Assembly: GCA_041166745.1 (NCBI GenBank)
Contig: JBEEGH010000013.1
Coordinates: forward strand, 186,001 to 250,000
DNA from: DASUCS01 sp041166745
GTDB lineage: Bacteria; Actinomycetota; Acidimicrobiia; Acidimicrobiales; JACDCH01
Direction of reading: 5' to 3'
Length of the DNA: 64,000 nucleotides
Made by a program: the position numbers and the translations under genes. Position 1 is the stretch's first letter. Every line of letters starts with the position of its first letter. Below, piece after piece: positions 25,797 to 33,705 of this stretch. Under the pieces are notes generated by a model. That model worked only from the letters and a program-made list of their open reading frames with translations. It was not told the DNA's origin and searched no databases.

Positions 25797-25961
25797 GGCG
25801 TCGTCGCCCGCCGATATCGAAGCCCGTGGCTCCGGCGGAAGTGGTGGTGGGAAAGGATCATGAACGGCGTTGGTTGCGTCGGAGATGGACAGCGGGTCGG
25901 TCGCGACCGCAGACACCGCGCGATCTCGCGTCCAACCTTCTGCTGTCAACCCGGCGGCGGT

Positions 25962-26015
25962 TGACTTACGGTCATAATATATGACTGATGGTCAATGTCC
26001 AGGTGACTGCAGTCA
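25962..26015 (-). promoter_or_regulatory. Shared two-palindrome operator, locus A
   Basis: TGACTTACGGTCA (25962-25974) and TGACTGATGGTCA (25982-25994) stand 20 bp apart with an AT-rich spacer. A third related palindrome, GTGACTGCAGTCAC, is at 26003-26016. The layout is the same as at 35990, 43024 and 45152. Here the only gene it can drive is the leftward nitroreductase-like gene. It lies within a 311-bp gap with no other feature. Confidence 0.7.
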
Positions 26016-26107
26016 CGGCGGCTCGTTCGGGGCGAGAACTTCGCGCGCCCGATCGCCACGAGCAAGACCGCCAAGCGGCGTGTCGAGCGTGTCGGGACGT
26101 GCAGCCG

Positions 26108-26851
26108 TCAGTACACCTTGAACGTCCGGGCGATTGCGAGAGCGTCGTCGTCGCCAGTGGCTTTGACCGCGAGACTCTCCCAAGTGCCACGCTGGGTGAT
26201 CCAGCGGACGAGTGAAGGCGCGTCGCTCTCGATGGTCGCCACGACTTGACCGCTGCCGGCGACGAGTGTCCGGGCGGCGACGCCGCTCGCCACGATCTCG
26301 ACCGCACCCGGCAGCGTCGCGATCGCCTCGGCGCTGTGCTGCGGGAGGGCCGCTTCGATCCACGTGAGCGCGGGCTCGAGGCGGAGCGCGTCGGACGGCG
26401 GCGGCGTGGCCGTCAGCGGGCCGCGGGGCGCGAACAGGTCCGCGCGGATGTGGGTGTAGTGGTCGAACGCGAACGCGTTCGGGAGCACCGAGATGCGGTA
26501 GGTGCCGAAGGCCCCGAGGTCTAGTTCGAAGTCCTGCTGCTCGAGGTCTGCGGCCATGTCCAGAGCGCGCACGCTGACATCTCGGTAGTCGTCGACCACC
26601 TGCTCCGGCGTCCACGACCGGCGCGACGCGACAATGATGTCCTGCGCCTCCTCGGTTGGCGCGTCGCCAGTGTCAGGCAGCTGGCTCGGATCGACGACCG
26701 TCCACCACAGGCCGCCCATGTGCGCGACAACGTCCTTGACGGTCCAGCCCTCGCATCCGCTTGGCGCGTTCCATTCGTGGTCTGTCAACCCGGCGCAAAG
26801 GTCGAGTAGCTCCTCACGGTCGGCTCGCAGCGCGTCAACGGCTCCGCTCAC
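26108..26851 (-). CDS. Maleylpyruvate isomerase/DinB-like family protein (TIGR03083-like)
   Basis: A 247-residue member of the mycothiol-dependent isomerase superfamily. It starts VDALRADREELLDLC and has GCEGWTVKDVVAHMGGL, with the expected metal His, and FAFDHYTHIRADLF with further His residues. The C-terminal part resembles an SCP2-like domain (ATIESDAPSLVRWITQRGTWE). The GTG start overlaps the preceding hydrolase gene by 17 bp, so it is the last gene of a four-gene leftward operon (epoxide hydrolase-like, CrtA-like, hydrolase, this gene). Confidence 0.85.
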   Translation of the reverse strand: MSGAVDALRADREELLDLCAGLTDHEWNAPSGCEGWTVKDVVAHMGGLWWTVVDPSQLPDTGDAPTEEAQDIIVASRRSWTPEQVVDDYRDVSVRALDMAADLEQQDFELDLGAFGTYRISVLPNAFAFDHYTHIRADLFAPRGPLTATPPPSDALRLEPALTWIEAALPQHSAEAIATLPGAVEIVASGVAARTLVAGSGQVVATIESDAPSLVRWITQRGTWESLAVKATGDDDALAIARTFKVY

Positions 26852-27740
26852 GGTGGATCTCCTCTCGGTCGGGTTCGGCGGTCTGGTGGACGAACTGAGT
26901 GATCAGCCGTGCGAGCTCGACTGGTTGATCGAGAGACAGCAGCGAGTAGCTGTCGTCGATGATCTCGAGCTGGCCGGCCGGGAGCAGCGACGCGAGCTGT
27001 TCGCCGTGTCGCAAGGGAAAGAGTCGATCCTCGGGAGTCCACACGACAAGCGCCGGCTTGGCAAAGCCCTTGAGACGCTCGGCGGCATCGATCGTGTACT
27101 TGCTATCGATGCCACGGATCACCTTGCGTACGTCGCGCCGCACACCGGCCGACCTACGGACTGGCCTCCACCAGGCGCGGACAATGTCGGCTCTCAGGGG
27201 GCGCTTTGTCAACCATCCGAGTGTGATTGGAAGCCGCCACAACGGGCGGACCCGCATCACTTCGCCGGTAGCTCGCATCCCTCCCGGTAGACGGGCCATG
27301 AGCCGAAGGAGTCGGAACACCGTCGGAGGCGCGAAGTTGTCGAACGCGTCACACGGCGCCAGCACCAGACGCTTCACTCGATCGGCATGGTTGACGGCTA
27401 CGAGCTGAGCGATGGCGCCGCCCGTGTCGCCTCCGACGAGTGTTACGGCCCCGAGCCCGAGCGCGTCGCACGCCTCGTCGACGATTCGAGCGAGCCCGGG
27501 AGGACTTAGGTCGGCGTCGCGAGCCATCGCGATCTCGTGTGACCCGAGCGGGAGCTCGAGTGCGATGCAGCGGTACTCAGCCGACATCACGTCGATGACC
27601 GGACCCCACATCGTCGATGACGTGAACAACGCGTGGAGGAATACCAGCGGCTCTCCGCACCCGCGTTCGTTGTAGCGAATGCGCCCGGCAGACGTCGCGA
27701 CCTCTGACGAGCGATCCGAAGTCGCTGGAAACGGGTTCAT
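26835..27740 (-). CDS. Alpha/beta hydrolase with Asp nucleophile and atypical His position
   Basis: A 301-residue alpha/beta hydrolase. The oxyanion region reads LVFLHALFTSSTMW and the nucleophile elbow LVGGDTGGAIAQL, with Asp in place of Ser as in haloalkane dehalogenases and epoxide hydrolases. The acid is in WTPEDRLFP. Where the catalytic His is expected, before the DQP motif, the sequence is IIDDSYSLLSLDQP, with no His. It may be a subfamily that works differently or a non-hydrolytic binding protein. The ATG is at 27740. Confidence 0.82.
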   Translation of the reverse strand: MNPFPATSDRSSEVATSAGRIRYNERGCGEPLVFLHALFTSSTMWGPVIDVMSAEYRCIALELPLGSHEIAMARDADLSPPGLARIVDEACDALGLGAVTLVGGDTGGAIAQLVAVNHADRVKRLVLAPCDAFDNFAPPTVFRLLRLMARLPGGMRATGEVMRVRPLWRLPITLGWLTKRPLRADIVRAWWRPVRRSAGVRRDVRKVIRGIDSKYTIDAAERLKGFAKPALVVWTPEDRLFPLRHGEQLASLLPAGQLEIIDDSYSLLSLDQPVELARLITQFVHQTAEPDREEIHRERSR

Positions 27741-27742
27741 GA

Positions 27743-28456
27743 TCAGTTGGTCCTCTCGGGATGCGGCTCGGCGGCGGTGAACGCGGTGTCCGTGAGCGGG
27801 TTGCGCCCGACGAGGTGGCCTGAGACGGCGTACGGCCGGAACCGTATAAACGAAGAGCTCTTGTGGAACGGTCGTTGCCGATCCGCCCTGATCGCTTGGG
27901 GATGACTGCCATCGTCGCGGCCGTACGCGTACTGCGAAAGCGCCGTGACGGAAGCCCACAGCGAGACTGTGGCCACAAACGGCGGGCGGGCGAGCGCGGT
28001 CCCCCAGATCATGCCGGGCGCCGCCATCGCTGCCGTCTCAGCAGGCTTGCTGGTGCGGAGGAATGAGCGAACACGGGAAGGCCTCGTTCTCGCGAGTGTG
28101 AGCACAACGGCCGGGCCGGTGTACTCGGTCGAGCGGCTGGCGCTGACGTCGCGTGGGAGTCCGGGCCAGGTCCCGAAGGCGCGCAGCGGCTCAAGCCTCG
28201 CGGTCCAACCGGCCGACAATTGGCGCCCTAGGCGATGCTCCTGCTCGAACTCCTCGAGTGCCTCGTCGGCCTCCCAGAAGGCGATCATCCCGACGCGGCG
28301 CAAGCTCGGAGCGAGAGACCCGGAGTCTCGCAGCGGCGCGGCGAGACCGATGTCTGCGTGGCGGAGGCCGCGGATCTTCGATGGCGTTCGGAGGACCGCG
28401 CGGATCGTTCCAGCCAGAGTCAGGTCACTGACATGAACAGACGCGACGACCGTCAC
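27743..28456 (-). CDS. Spheroidene monooxygenase (CrtA)-like protein
   Basis: A 237-residue protein resembling the CrtA-like family known from carotenoid gene clusters and scattered in actinobacteria. It has dimeric alpha/beta-barrel features: VGMIAFWEADEALEEFEQ in the N-terminal half and a C-terminal SSFIRFRPYAVSGHLVGR motif typical of the family. CrtA oxidises acyclic carotenoids; the actinobacterial relatives may act on other isoprenoids or serve as heme-binding oxygenases. The GTG start overlaps the stop of the epoxide-hydrolase-like gene (GTGA). The nearby carotenoid oxygenase remnant supports an isoprenoid theme, as inference. Confidence 0.6.
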   Translation of the reverse strand: MTVVASVHVSDLTLAGTIRAVLRTPSKIRGLRHADIGLAAPLRDSGSLAPSLRRVGMIAFWEADEALEEFEQEHRLGRQLSAGWTARLEPLRAFGTWPGLPRDVSASRSTEYTGPAVVLTLARTRPSRVRSFLRTSKPAETAAMAAPGMIWGTALARPPFVATVSLWASVTALSQYAYGRDDGSHPQAIRADRQRPFHKSSSFIRFRPYAVSGHLVGRNPLTDTAFTAAEPHPERTN

Positions 28457-29361
28457 GAGTCGCCCCGCCGGGTCACTTCTTCCTCCGAGGTCAGGAACGC
28501 AGTGAGGTGCTCGAGCAGCCGGTCGGGCGCCTCGTCCGGGATGAAGTGGCCGACGCCGGGCATGATCTCGAAGCGGTAGTCGTCGGCGTACTTCCCGCCG
28601 GTGTCGGGCATTCCGATGAAGAGCGGGTCGTGTTCACCGTTGATGTGCAGGGTCGGCACGGTCAGGCGGACCTTGCGGTAGTGGAAGAAGTAGTGGGGGA
28701 TCGCGCGGAAGACGACGTGCCGGTAGTACTTCGCCGTCGCGTTGATCGAGGCTTTGGTCCGCACGGACGCTGCGTATTCCGCGACCTCGTCCGGCGTGAA
28801 CGCCCCGGCATGCCGCCACGTTCGTAGCGCCCACTCCGGTAGTCGCGAGCGGGAGGTGGCGATGCGGCCGGCCACGGCGAGCAGGTAGATGTGTCGGAAC
28901 CGGAGCAGCAGGGGGACTCGGAGACCGTCTCTTGTCCAGAGGTGGATGCCTCCGAGGCCGACGAACTTGGTGAATCTCTCCGGGTATCGAGAGCAGGCCA
29001 CGAAGCCGATGACATTGCCCCAGTCATGGCCCACCAGCGCCATCCGTTCGACGCCGAGCGCGTCGGCGAGTGCAACGACGTCGTCGGCGAGGGAATCGAG
29101 GTCGTAGCCGGTCCTCGTGCCCTCTGACCAGCCCAGCCCCCGGATGTCGGGACAGATCACGCGGTGATGACGCGCGAGTTCCGGAAGCACATGCCGCCAC
29201 GACCACCAGTGCTGCGGCCAGCCGTGCAGCAACACGACGGCTTCACCCTCGCCAGCCTCTGCGACGTGCACTCGGATGCCGCGAACGGTGACGAAGTGGT
29301 GGGTGACGCCTTCCACCTCGGGCATCGGCCTGTCGACGGAGGCACGCGGTTGGGTTTCCAT
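28453..29361 (-). CDS. Alpha/beta hydrolase, epoxide hydrolase type
   Basis: A 302-residue alpha/beta hydrolase with the epoxide hydrolase signature set: oxyanion motif LLHGWPQHWWSW, nucleophile ALVGHDWGNVIGF (Asp), acid in NGEHDPLF and His in GVGHFIPDEAPD. Cap-domain Tyr residues are plentiful (AKYYRHVVF, PHYFFHY), as needed to polarise an epoxide. It is the first gene of the leftward operon, divergent from a TetR gene, with an 18-bp perfect palindrome between. The ATG is at 29361. Confidence 0.88.
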   Translation of the reverse strand: METQPRASVDRPMPEVEGVTHHFVTVRGIRVHVAEAGEGEAVVLLHGWPQHWWSWRHVLPELARHHRVICPDIRGLGWSEGTRTGYDLDSLADDVVALADALGVERMALVGHDWGNVIGFVACSRYPERFTKFVGLGGIHLWTRDGLRVPLLLRFRHIYLLAVAGRIATSRSRLPEWALRTWRHAGAFTPDEVAEYAASVRTKASINATAKYYRHVVFRAIPHYFFHYRKVRLTVPTLHINGEHDPLFIGMPDTGGKYADDYRFEIMPGVGHFIPDEAPDRLLEHLTAFLTSEEEVTRRGDS

Positions 29362-29371
29362 CCCAGTAAGT

Positions 29372-29389
29372 ATAGCGAGCGCTCGCTAT
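29372..29389. promoter_or_regulatory. Perfect 18-bp TetR-type palindrome
   Basis: ATAGCGAGCGCTCGCTAT is a perfect palindrome 11 bp from the epoxide-hydrolase-like ATG and 37 bp from the TetR start at 29426. Its form, with AT ends and a GC-rich self-complementary core, is typical of TetR operators. It probably controls both the operon to the left and the TetR gene. Confidence 0.75.
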
Positions 29390-29425
29390 TCTTTTCCAGA
29401 TGAGTCTCGCTCGAGCGTCAGGATC

Positions 29426-30001
29426 GTGACCACCCGCCCGATCACTCCCCGTCGGGCCGCGACGCGGAGCCGGCTTGTCCAGGCAACGATCGAAGTCGTC
29501 GCGCTGCGAGGATTTCACGACGCGTCTGTCGATGAGATCGCGGGGCACGCCGGTCTTTCGATCGGTGCGCTCTACTCGAACTTCGAAAGCAAGGACATGC
29601 TGTTCCTCGCCGCGTTCGAGGAGCACGTCGCATGGTTCGCTCAACGAGTGCACGGCGCGGCCGACGTCGACGACCCGGCTGAGGGCATCGCCTCGTGGCT
29701 GGAGTTCCGCGGTGAGGACGCGGAGCAATTCCTCCTCTTCATCGACTTCTGGGCGTATGCCGTCCGCCAGCCGGAGCTTCGGCGCCGCCTCGGCGCGCAG
29801 ATGGGGGAGCTGCGAGGCGCGATGGCGCGGGCAATCGAGGCGCGGGCCGCCGCTCGCGGTGACGAGCTCCCGATCCCCGCCGAGCTTCTCGCCCTCATCG
29901 TTACCGCCCTCGGTCGGGGCTTGGCCATAGAACAGATCACGGACGACAAAGCCGTGCCTGCGCGCGAGCTAAGCGGCTTGCTCGCAACGCTGTTTGGCTA
30001 G
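29426..30001 (+). CDS. TetR family transcriptional regulator
   Basis: A 191-residue regulator with a GTG start. The DNA-binding part reads RSRLVQATIEVVALRGF, then DEIAGHAGLSIGALYSNFESK. The C-terminal ligand domain is of the usual length. It is divergent from the epoxide hydrolase/CrtA-like/hydrolase/isomerase operon and shares the perfect palindrome at 29372-29389, so it is the probable repressor of that operon. Confidence 0.9.
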   Translation: MTTRPITPRRAATRSRLVQATIEVVALRGFHDASVDEIAGHAGLSIGALYSNFESKDMLFLAAFEEHVAWFAQRVHGAADVDDPAEGIASWLEFRGEDAEQFLLFIDFWAYAVRQPELRRRLGAQMGELRGAMARAIEARAAARGDELPIPAELLALIVTALGRGLAIEQITDDKAVPARELSGLLATLFG

Positions 30002-30184
30002 TGGCCGCAGAGAGTTCGGCTCCAAGTGCGGGACACGCGTATCGAGTGCCCCGTCGAGCGCCTCGGCCTTGATTGAGTGACCGAGTAGTAAGCCGGCCCC
30101 GGCGCGGTAGGGCGCAAACCTTGAAGTACGTGACTCTGGTCCTCTGGACTTGCGTCGTGATGTGCGAGCGATGTCGATCTAGTC

Positions 30185-30862
30185 TCATCGGCGCCTCTTG
30201 GTCGGCGATCGGGCGGGTGTCGTCGATCTCGCTCGAAGCTTTTTCTCGCGTGGAGCCTCGGCAGGCTTGTAGATGCCGCGCCGGAAGAGCGCGGTCGATG
30301 CGTCTCGCCACCGCTCCAAGCCGTCGGCGGAGAAGAACGACTCCGGCAAGTGCCGGCTGAGGGCTGCTTCGAACAGGATCGTGCCGAGGTTGTACGAGAC
30401 GATTTGAAGCGCAGCCCAGAGCACGTCCGCGTCGTCGTGCAGTAGCCCATCATTGGCTGCCTGCTGCCACTGTTCGTGTGCAACCGCGACGAACGCGTCG
30501 AACAGTGCGAGCGCAGTCGCGTCGTTGTCGACGACCGCCCGCGCGACATAGAGCAGGGCGGTGGGATGCTCCCGGAACAGGGCGGTGATCCGGACACCGG
30601 CCAGCTCGGCGCGCTCGATGGCCGACTCCGTCGGGGGAAGATCGCTGAACGCCGAGATCACCGTTGAGCCGACGTAGTCGTTGACGGCGTCCTGCAGAGC
30701 GGCCTTGTTCGCGAAGTAGTGCTGCACCAGGCCAGCGGAGACGCCGGCCGCCTGTGCCACGTCGCGGATGGACGTTGCCGCGAAACCGTCGCGGGCAAAC
30801 AGTTCGAGCGCGGCGTTGCGGATACGTGCGTACGCGGTGAGGTCTGACGGCCGGACTGCCAT
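30185..30862 (-). CDS. TetR family transcriptional regulator
   Basis: A 225-residue regulator: RIRNAALELFARDGFAATS followed by the recognition region VAQAAGVSAGLVQHYFANKA, then a ligand domain and a Lys/Arg-rich C-terminal tail. A perfect palindrome lies 14 bp upstream of the ATG, and a near-identical palindrome occurs at 32208-32225 ahead of the carotenoid oxygenase remnant and the DUF3291-PPOX gene. It is therefore the probable regulator of that operon and itself. Confidence 0.9.
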   Translation of the reverse strand: MAVRPSDLTAYARIRNAALELFARDGFAATSIRDVAQAAGVSAGLVQHYFANKAALQDAVNDYVGSTVISAFSDLPPTESAIERAELAGVRITALFREHPTALLYVARAVVDNDATALALFDAFVAVAHEQWQQAANDGLLHDDADVLWAALQIVSYNLGTILFEAALSRHLPESFFSADGLERWRDASTALFRRGIYKPAEAPREKKLRARSTTPARSPTKRRR

Positions 30863-30875
30863 AGGCCGGCAGCCT

Positions 30876-30893
30876 ACAATACATTTGTATTGT
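30876..30893 (-). promoter_or_regulatory. TetR operator, copy 1
   Basis: ACAATACA-TT-TGTATTGT is an 18-bp perfect inverted repeat 14 bp before the TetR ATG at 30862. It is the same as 32208-32225 except for the two bases flanking the central TT. Confidence 0.8.
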
Positions 30894-30927
30894 GGCGTCT
30901 CGTAGTCGCGCGTGCAGTTCCATTTCC

Positions 30928-31848
30928 TTATCCAACGATGGTCCCGGATGCGGGTGTCACCGGAACGACCTCCACGTACACCGCGGGGACGCCGATGCGG
31001 TCGTAAGTCCGCTCGAGCATCTTCAGCGGTGTGGGCCAGTTCGATTCAAGTATCTCGTAGGCGCGCTGGCTCTCGGTTGCCGGTAGTACTCGCGCCGTGG
31101 CCTGGATGAGCGGGCCGGTCGGCTTGCCGCGCATGTTGCAGGGGCCGACCAGCACACGAGGGTTGTTGGTCAGACGTTTGATCTTCGCAACGTGGGGCTC
31201 GCACCGGAAGTACACCTTGCCGTCGGGGGACAGTCCGATGTTCACCGGTGACGGGACTGGTTCTCCCGAGCGCTTGAACGTGACGATGAGGCCCTGGCGC
31301 GTGTTGCGGCAACCACTCAGGTCGCCGACGAGCCCTTCGCTTCGCGCCGTTTCGAACGCCGTTCGATGACGCATGCGGTCGTACAGCTTGTATTGCAGCG
31401 CCATGAAGCGGCTGGGAAGCGGCAGCCTGCGCTTGTGGTTCGACTCCGATGCTTTGGATGTGTTGCTCCTCGGCGCGAGCCGTTGCTTCGCTTCCTTCCA
31501 TGCGACCCGCAGTTCGAATCGGTCGGTTTCCCACTGTCGACCGCGGGCGGACATGCGGTCGCGGTAGGGAGCGTGGATGGCGAGGTGCAGTGGCGAATGG
31601 ACGAAGTCGTGCAGGTTCTCTTTCGTCTCCCACATCGACACCGTCCAGCTCACCTTGCGGATCGGTTGCAGGCCGAGCTTCACACCCACGGACCCTTCGA
31701 ACTGCGACCATCCGCTGCGTAGGAGATGACCGCGGAGCACGATGCCGGGGATATCTCGGTACCGCTCGATCTCGGTGCGCGTCGCGCTCACTACCCCCGG
31801 TCCGTGATGGTCGGGGATGGCTCCTGGCTTCCACGGCAGCGTTATCAC
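30928..31848 (-). CDS. DUF3291-like / PPOX F420-type split-barrel fusion
   Basis: A 306-residue two-part protein. The N-terminal about 125 residues look like the DUF3291/monooxygenase-type ferredoxin fold (VSWTVSMWETKENLHDFVHS, PYRDRMSARGRQW). The C-terminal about 140 residues match PPOX-class F420-dependent proteins (Rv2061-like): VTFKRSGEPVPSPVNIGL, YFRCEPHVAKIKRLTNNPRV and CNMRGKPTGPLIQATARVL. The GTG start overlaps the stop of the carotenoid oxygenase remnant (GTGA), so it was, and may still be, cotranscribed with it. The reaction is unknown; an F420 redox step on an isoprenoid-like compound is inference. Confidence 0.78.
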   Translation of the reverse strand: MITLPWKPGAIPDHHGPGVVSATRTEIERYRDIPGIVLRGHLLRSGWSQFEGSVGVKLGLQPIRKVSWTVSMWETKENLHDFVHSPLHLAIHAPYRDRMSARGRQWETDRFELRVAWKEAKQRLAPRSNTSKASESNHKRRLPLPSRFMALQYKLYDRMRHRTAFETARSEGLVGDLSGCRNTRQGLIVTFKRSGEPVPSPVNIGLSPDGKVYFRCEPHVAKIKRLTNNPRVLVGPCNMRGKPTGPLIQATARVLPATESQRAYEILESNWPTPLKMLERTYDRIGVPAVYVEVVPVTPASGTIVG

Positions 31849-32135
31849 TGGTCGGTCTCTCGTTCAGCGTCCGGCATCCAGCTGCCGTGGAAACCGAACG
31901 CCGCCCGTTGCGGTTGGCGGATCGTCGCGATTGGTTGGCTGGCAAAGTCTTGGGCGTCGACGATCACCACGTCGCTGGTATCGCACGGGGACACTGGGCC
32001 CGCGGGGTTGGCTTCGTTGGGAACTAAACGGCCGTCAAGCTTGGGAGGGATCGAACCGGTCGCGCCTACCGCGTTGGAAGTGACTTGCTGGACCGGCGCG
32101 AGGTTCCCGGACAAGTAGGGGCTGACATGAGTCAT
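31845..32135 (-). pseudogene. Carotenoid oxygenase with its middle deleted
   Basis: A 96-codon frame joins the two ends of a carotenoid cleavage oxygenase (RPE65/CCD family). The beginning SPYLSGNLAPVQQVT and GSIPPKLDGRLVPNEANPAG is the family N-terminus. Directly after it comes VVIVDAQDFASQPIATI and PQRAAFGFHGSWMPD, the family C-terminus. Around 380 residues, including the iron-binding His residues except perhaps the last, are missing in frame. Start, stop and overlap with the next gene are kept. It cannot be an active oxygenase. Confidence 0.82.
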
Positions 32136-32207
32136 CGGTGGCGCTCTCGGTCGGTGGCTGGCGGTGTGTAGTCAGAGCGGGCGCTTCGCCCTACGGTTGT
32201 ATGTTTT

Positions 32208-32225
32208 ACAATACGTTCGTATTGT
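32208..32225 (-). promoter_or_regulatory. TetR operator, copy 2
   Basis: ACAATACG-TT-CGTATTGT is a perfect inverted repeat 73 bp upstream of the carotenoid oxygenase remnant start, matching the palindrome in front of the TetR gene at 30185-30862. The rest of 32136-32377 holds nothing recognisable. Confidence 0.8.
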
Positions 32226-32377
32226 CGTCAAAATCGCCGCGGCCCACCTCTGAGCGTCTCCGTCCCGACGCCGCAGCTCGGTTCAAAGCACTGGGCATCG
32301 CCCTGGCCTCTCCCATTCGTCTGGCGCTTCGCCTCGCGCCGACGTCGCGGGGCTGCGCAGGTCGTAGCTCGCCGACC

Positions 32378-32839
32378 TCATCGTCGTTCGCAGATGACAA
32401 CTGGGATCTCGCGGTCGGTCTTGGCCTGATACTCGGCGTAACCCTCATAGGCGCGGACAACCTGCGGCCAGAGTTCGAGGCGCTCCGCGGGCGACGCAGG
32501 TCGGGCCCGGTACGGCATCGTCGCGCCGTCCATCGTGATTTCCACGTCCGGTTGTGCCTGCAGGTTTTTGAACCACTGGGGATGACGGTCGTCGCCGGCC
32601 TTGGAGGCCACAACGATCACGCGACGCGCGTCGTGGATGGGGGCGGTCAGGACGACGGTGCGACGGTTGCCGGACTTCCGACCGATTGTGTGCAACTGGA
32701 CCGTCGCCATGCCCTTAAATCTCGATCCGACGCGCCCACCTGAGGCCTTGAGCAAGCCGCGGTGAGACCAGCTCATCGCTTTGGCGACGAGGTCGACGAT
32801 GGCGTCCTTGCGGCGGCTAAGTAACGGCTTGGGTTTCAT
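32378..32839 (-). CDS. Deazaflavin-dependent nitroreductase-like protein
   Basis: A 153-residue Ddn/DUF385 family protein: VQLHTIGRKSGNRRTVVLTA, VVASKAGDDRHPQWFKNLQ, QPDVEITMDG and YEGYAEYQAKTDREIPVVI cover the whole family pattern. It should bind coenzyme F420. The ATG at 32839 overlaps the stop of the PPOX gene upstream (ATGA), so two different F420 split-barrel proteins are made together. The substrate is unknown. Confidence 0.88.
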   Translation of the reverse strand: MKPKPLLSRRKDAIVDLVAKAMSWSHRGLLKASGGRVGSRFKGMATVQLHTIGRKSGNRRTVVLTAPIHDARRVIVVASKAGDDRHPQWFKNLQAQPDVEITMDGATMPYRARPASPAERLELWPQVVRAYEGYAEYQAKTDREIPVVICERR

Positions 32840-33309
32840 CGATAGGGCGTGATCTCGATGTAGGCGGCCATCGTTGCCGGGCCACCGAGCGCCCGCTCGG
32901 AGATCTTTCGACCCGCCCCGTACGCAGCCGCCAATGTCTTTTCGGCGTGCGCCCAATCCTCTTTTGGCAGTACCCGCCCGGTGCCTTTGATGGCCGGTCC
33001 GCTCGGCTTGCCGCGCATGTTCGACGGGGCGATCAGCACCCTGGTGTCGTTGCGGAGCCGCTTCACCTTGCCGGCGTCGTGCCGCGTCTTCAGGTACGCC
33101 TTTCCTTGCTCGTCGATACTGAACCACACCGGCGATGGCACCGGGTCGCCGTTGCGGCGGAACGTGACGACCACGGCGTACGTGTGAGGACCTAGGGAGT
33201 CGAAGCTGCCGTCGATCGCGTCGTCATGGGTGAGCGTGAAGGCGCGCCTGCTGCGTAGGCCGTCGAACAACCGGTCGCTCAACCGCCCCAACCTTTCGAG
33301 CGTGCTCAT
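32836..33309 (-). CDS. PPOX class F420-dependent oxidoreductase-like protein
   Basis: A 157-residue split-barrel protein of the Rv2061 type: VTFRRNGDPVPSPVWFSID, KTRHDAGKVKRLRNDTRV and SNMRGKPSGPAIKGTGRVL. It is closely similar to the C-terminal half of the fusion at 30928-31848, pointing to a local duplication. It is followed by the Ddn-like gene with a 4-base overlap. Its own ATG overlaps the TGA of an upstream open frame that looks like the end of a lost gene. Confidence 0.86.
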   Translation of the reverse strand: MSTLERLGRLSDRLFDGLRSRRAFTLTHDDAIDGSFDSLGPHTYAVVVTFRRNGDPVPSPVWFSIDEQGKAYLKTRHDAGKVKRLRNDTRVLIAPSNMRGKPSGPAIKGTGRVLPKEDWAHAEKTLAAAYGAGRKISERALGGPATMAAYIEITPYR

Positions 33310-33705
33310 CGAGAGCGCGCCACGACGCCGGTGTTGTTGCCGAGCTTGGAGAGGCGCAATGCGTTCGTGCGCTGGGCGAGTCCGGACACGTCCGCATCGA
33401 CCGCGTGCTCGCTCGCCTTATCGGCGTCCATCCTGTCGGGCCATCGCGATCGAACAGCGGGCGGAGGCGGAGCAGGTCTGTCGAGCGATCGGCAAGACCG
33501 TTGTATTCGATCGCGACCGCGACCGTGCGAATCTCTATCGAGTGAAGATGGCATCGGTTGCGTCCATGCGCGATGTGGTCGACGCAACAAATCGAAGTGT
33601 GATTCCAGCGTCGGCGCGTCGTGCCGAAGGAACCTGCGCACCAGACGTGGAGATCCCGAGATCGAGCAGTGGTCGGCGGTGCATCACTTCAACTCGTGGA
33701 AGCTC
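33310..33705 (-). other. Gene-free stretch with a possible gene-end remnant
   Basis: About 400 bp between two leftward genes. A leftward frame ends with TNALRLSKLGNNTGVVARSR and a TGA at 33306 that overlaps the PPOX ATG. The overlap looks like an old operon junction, so this may be the C-terminus of a deleted gene. I do not recognise the peptide, and the frame upstream is not protein-like. Confidence 0.3.
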
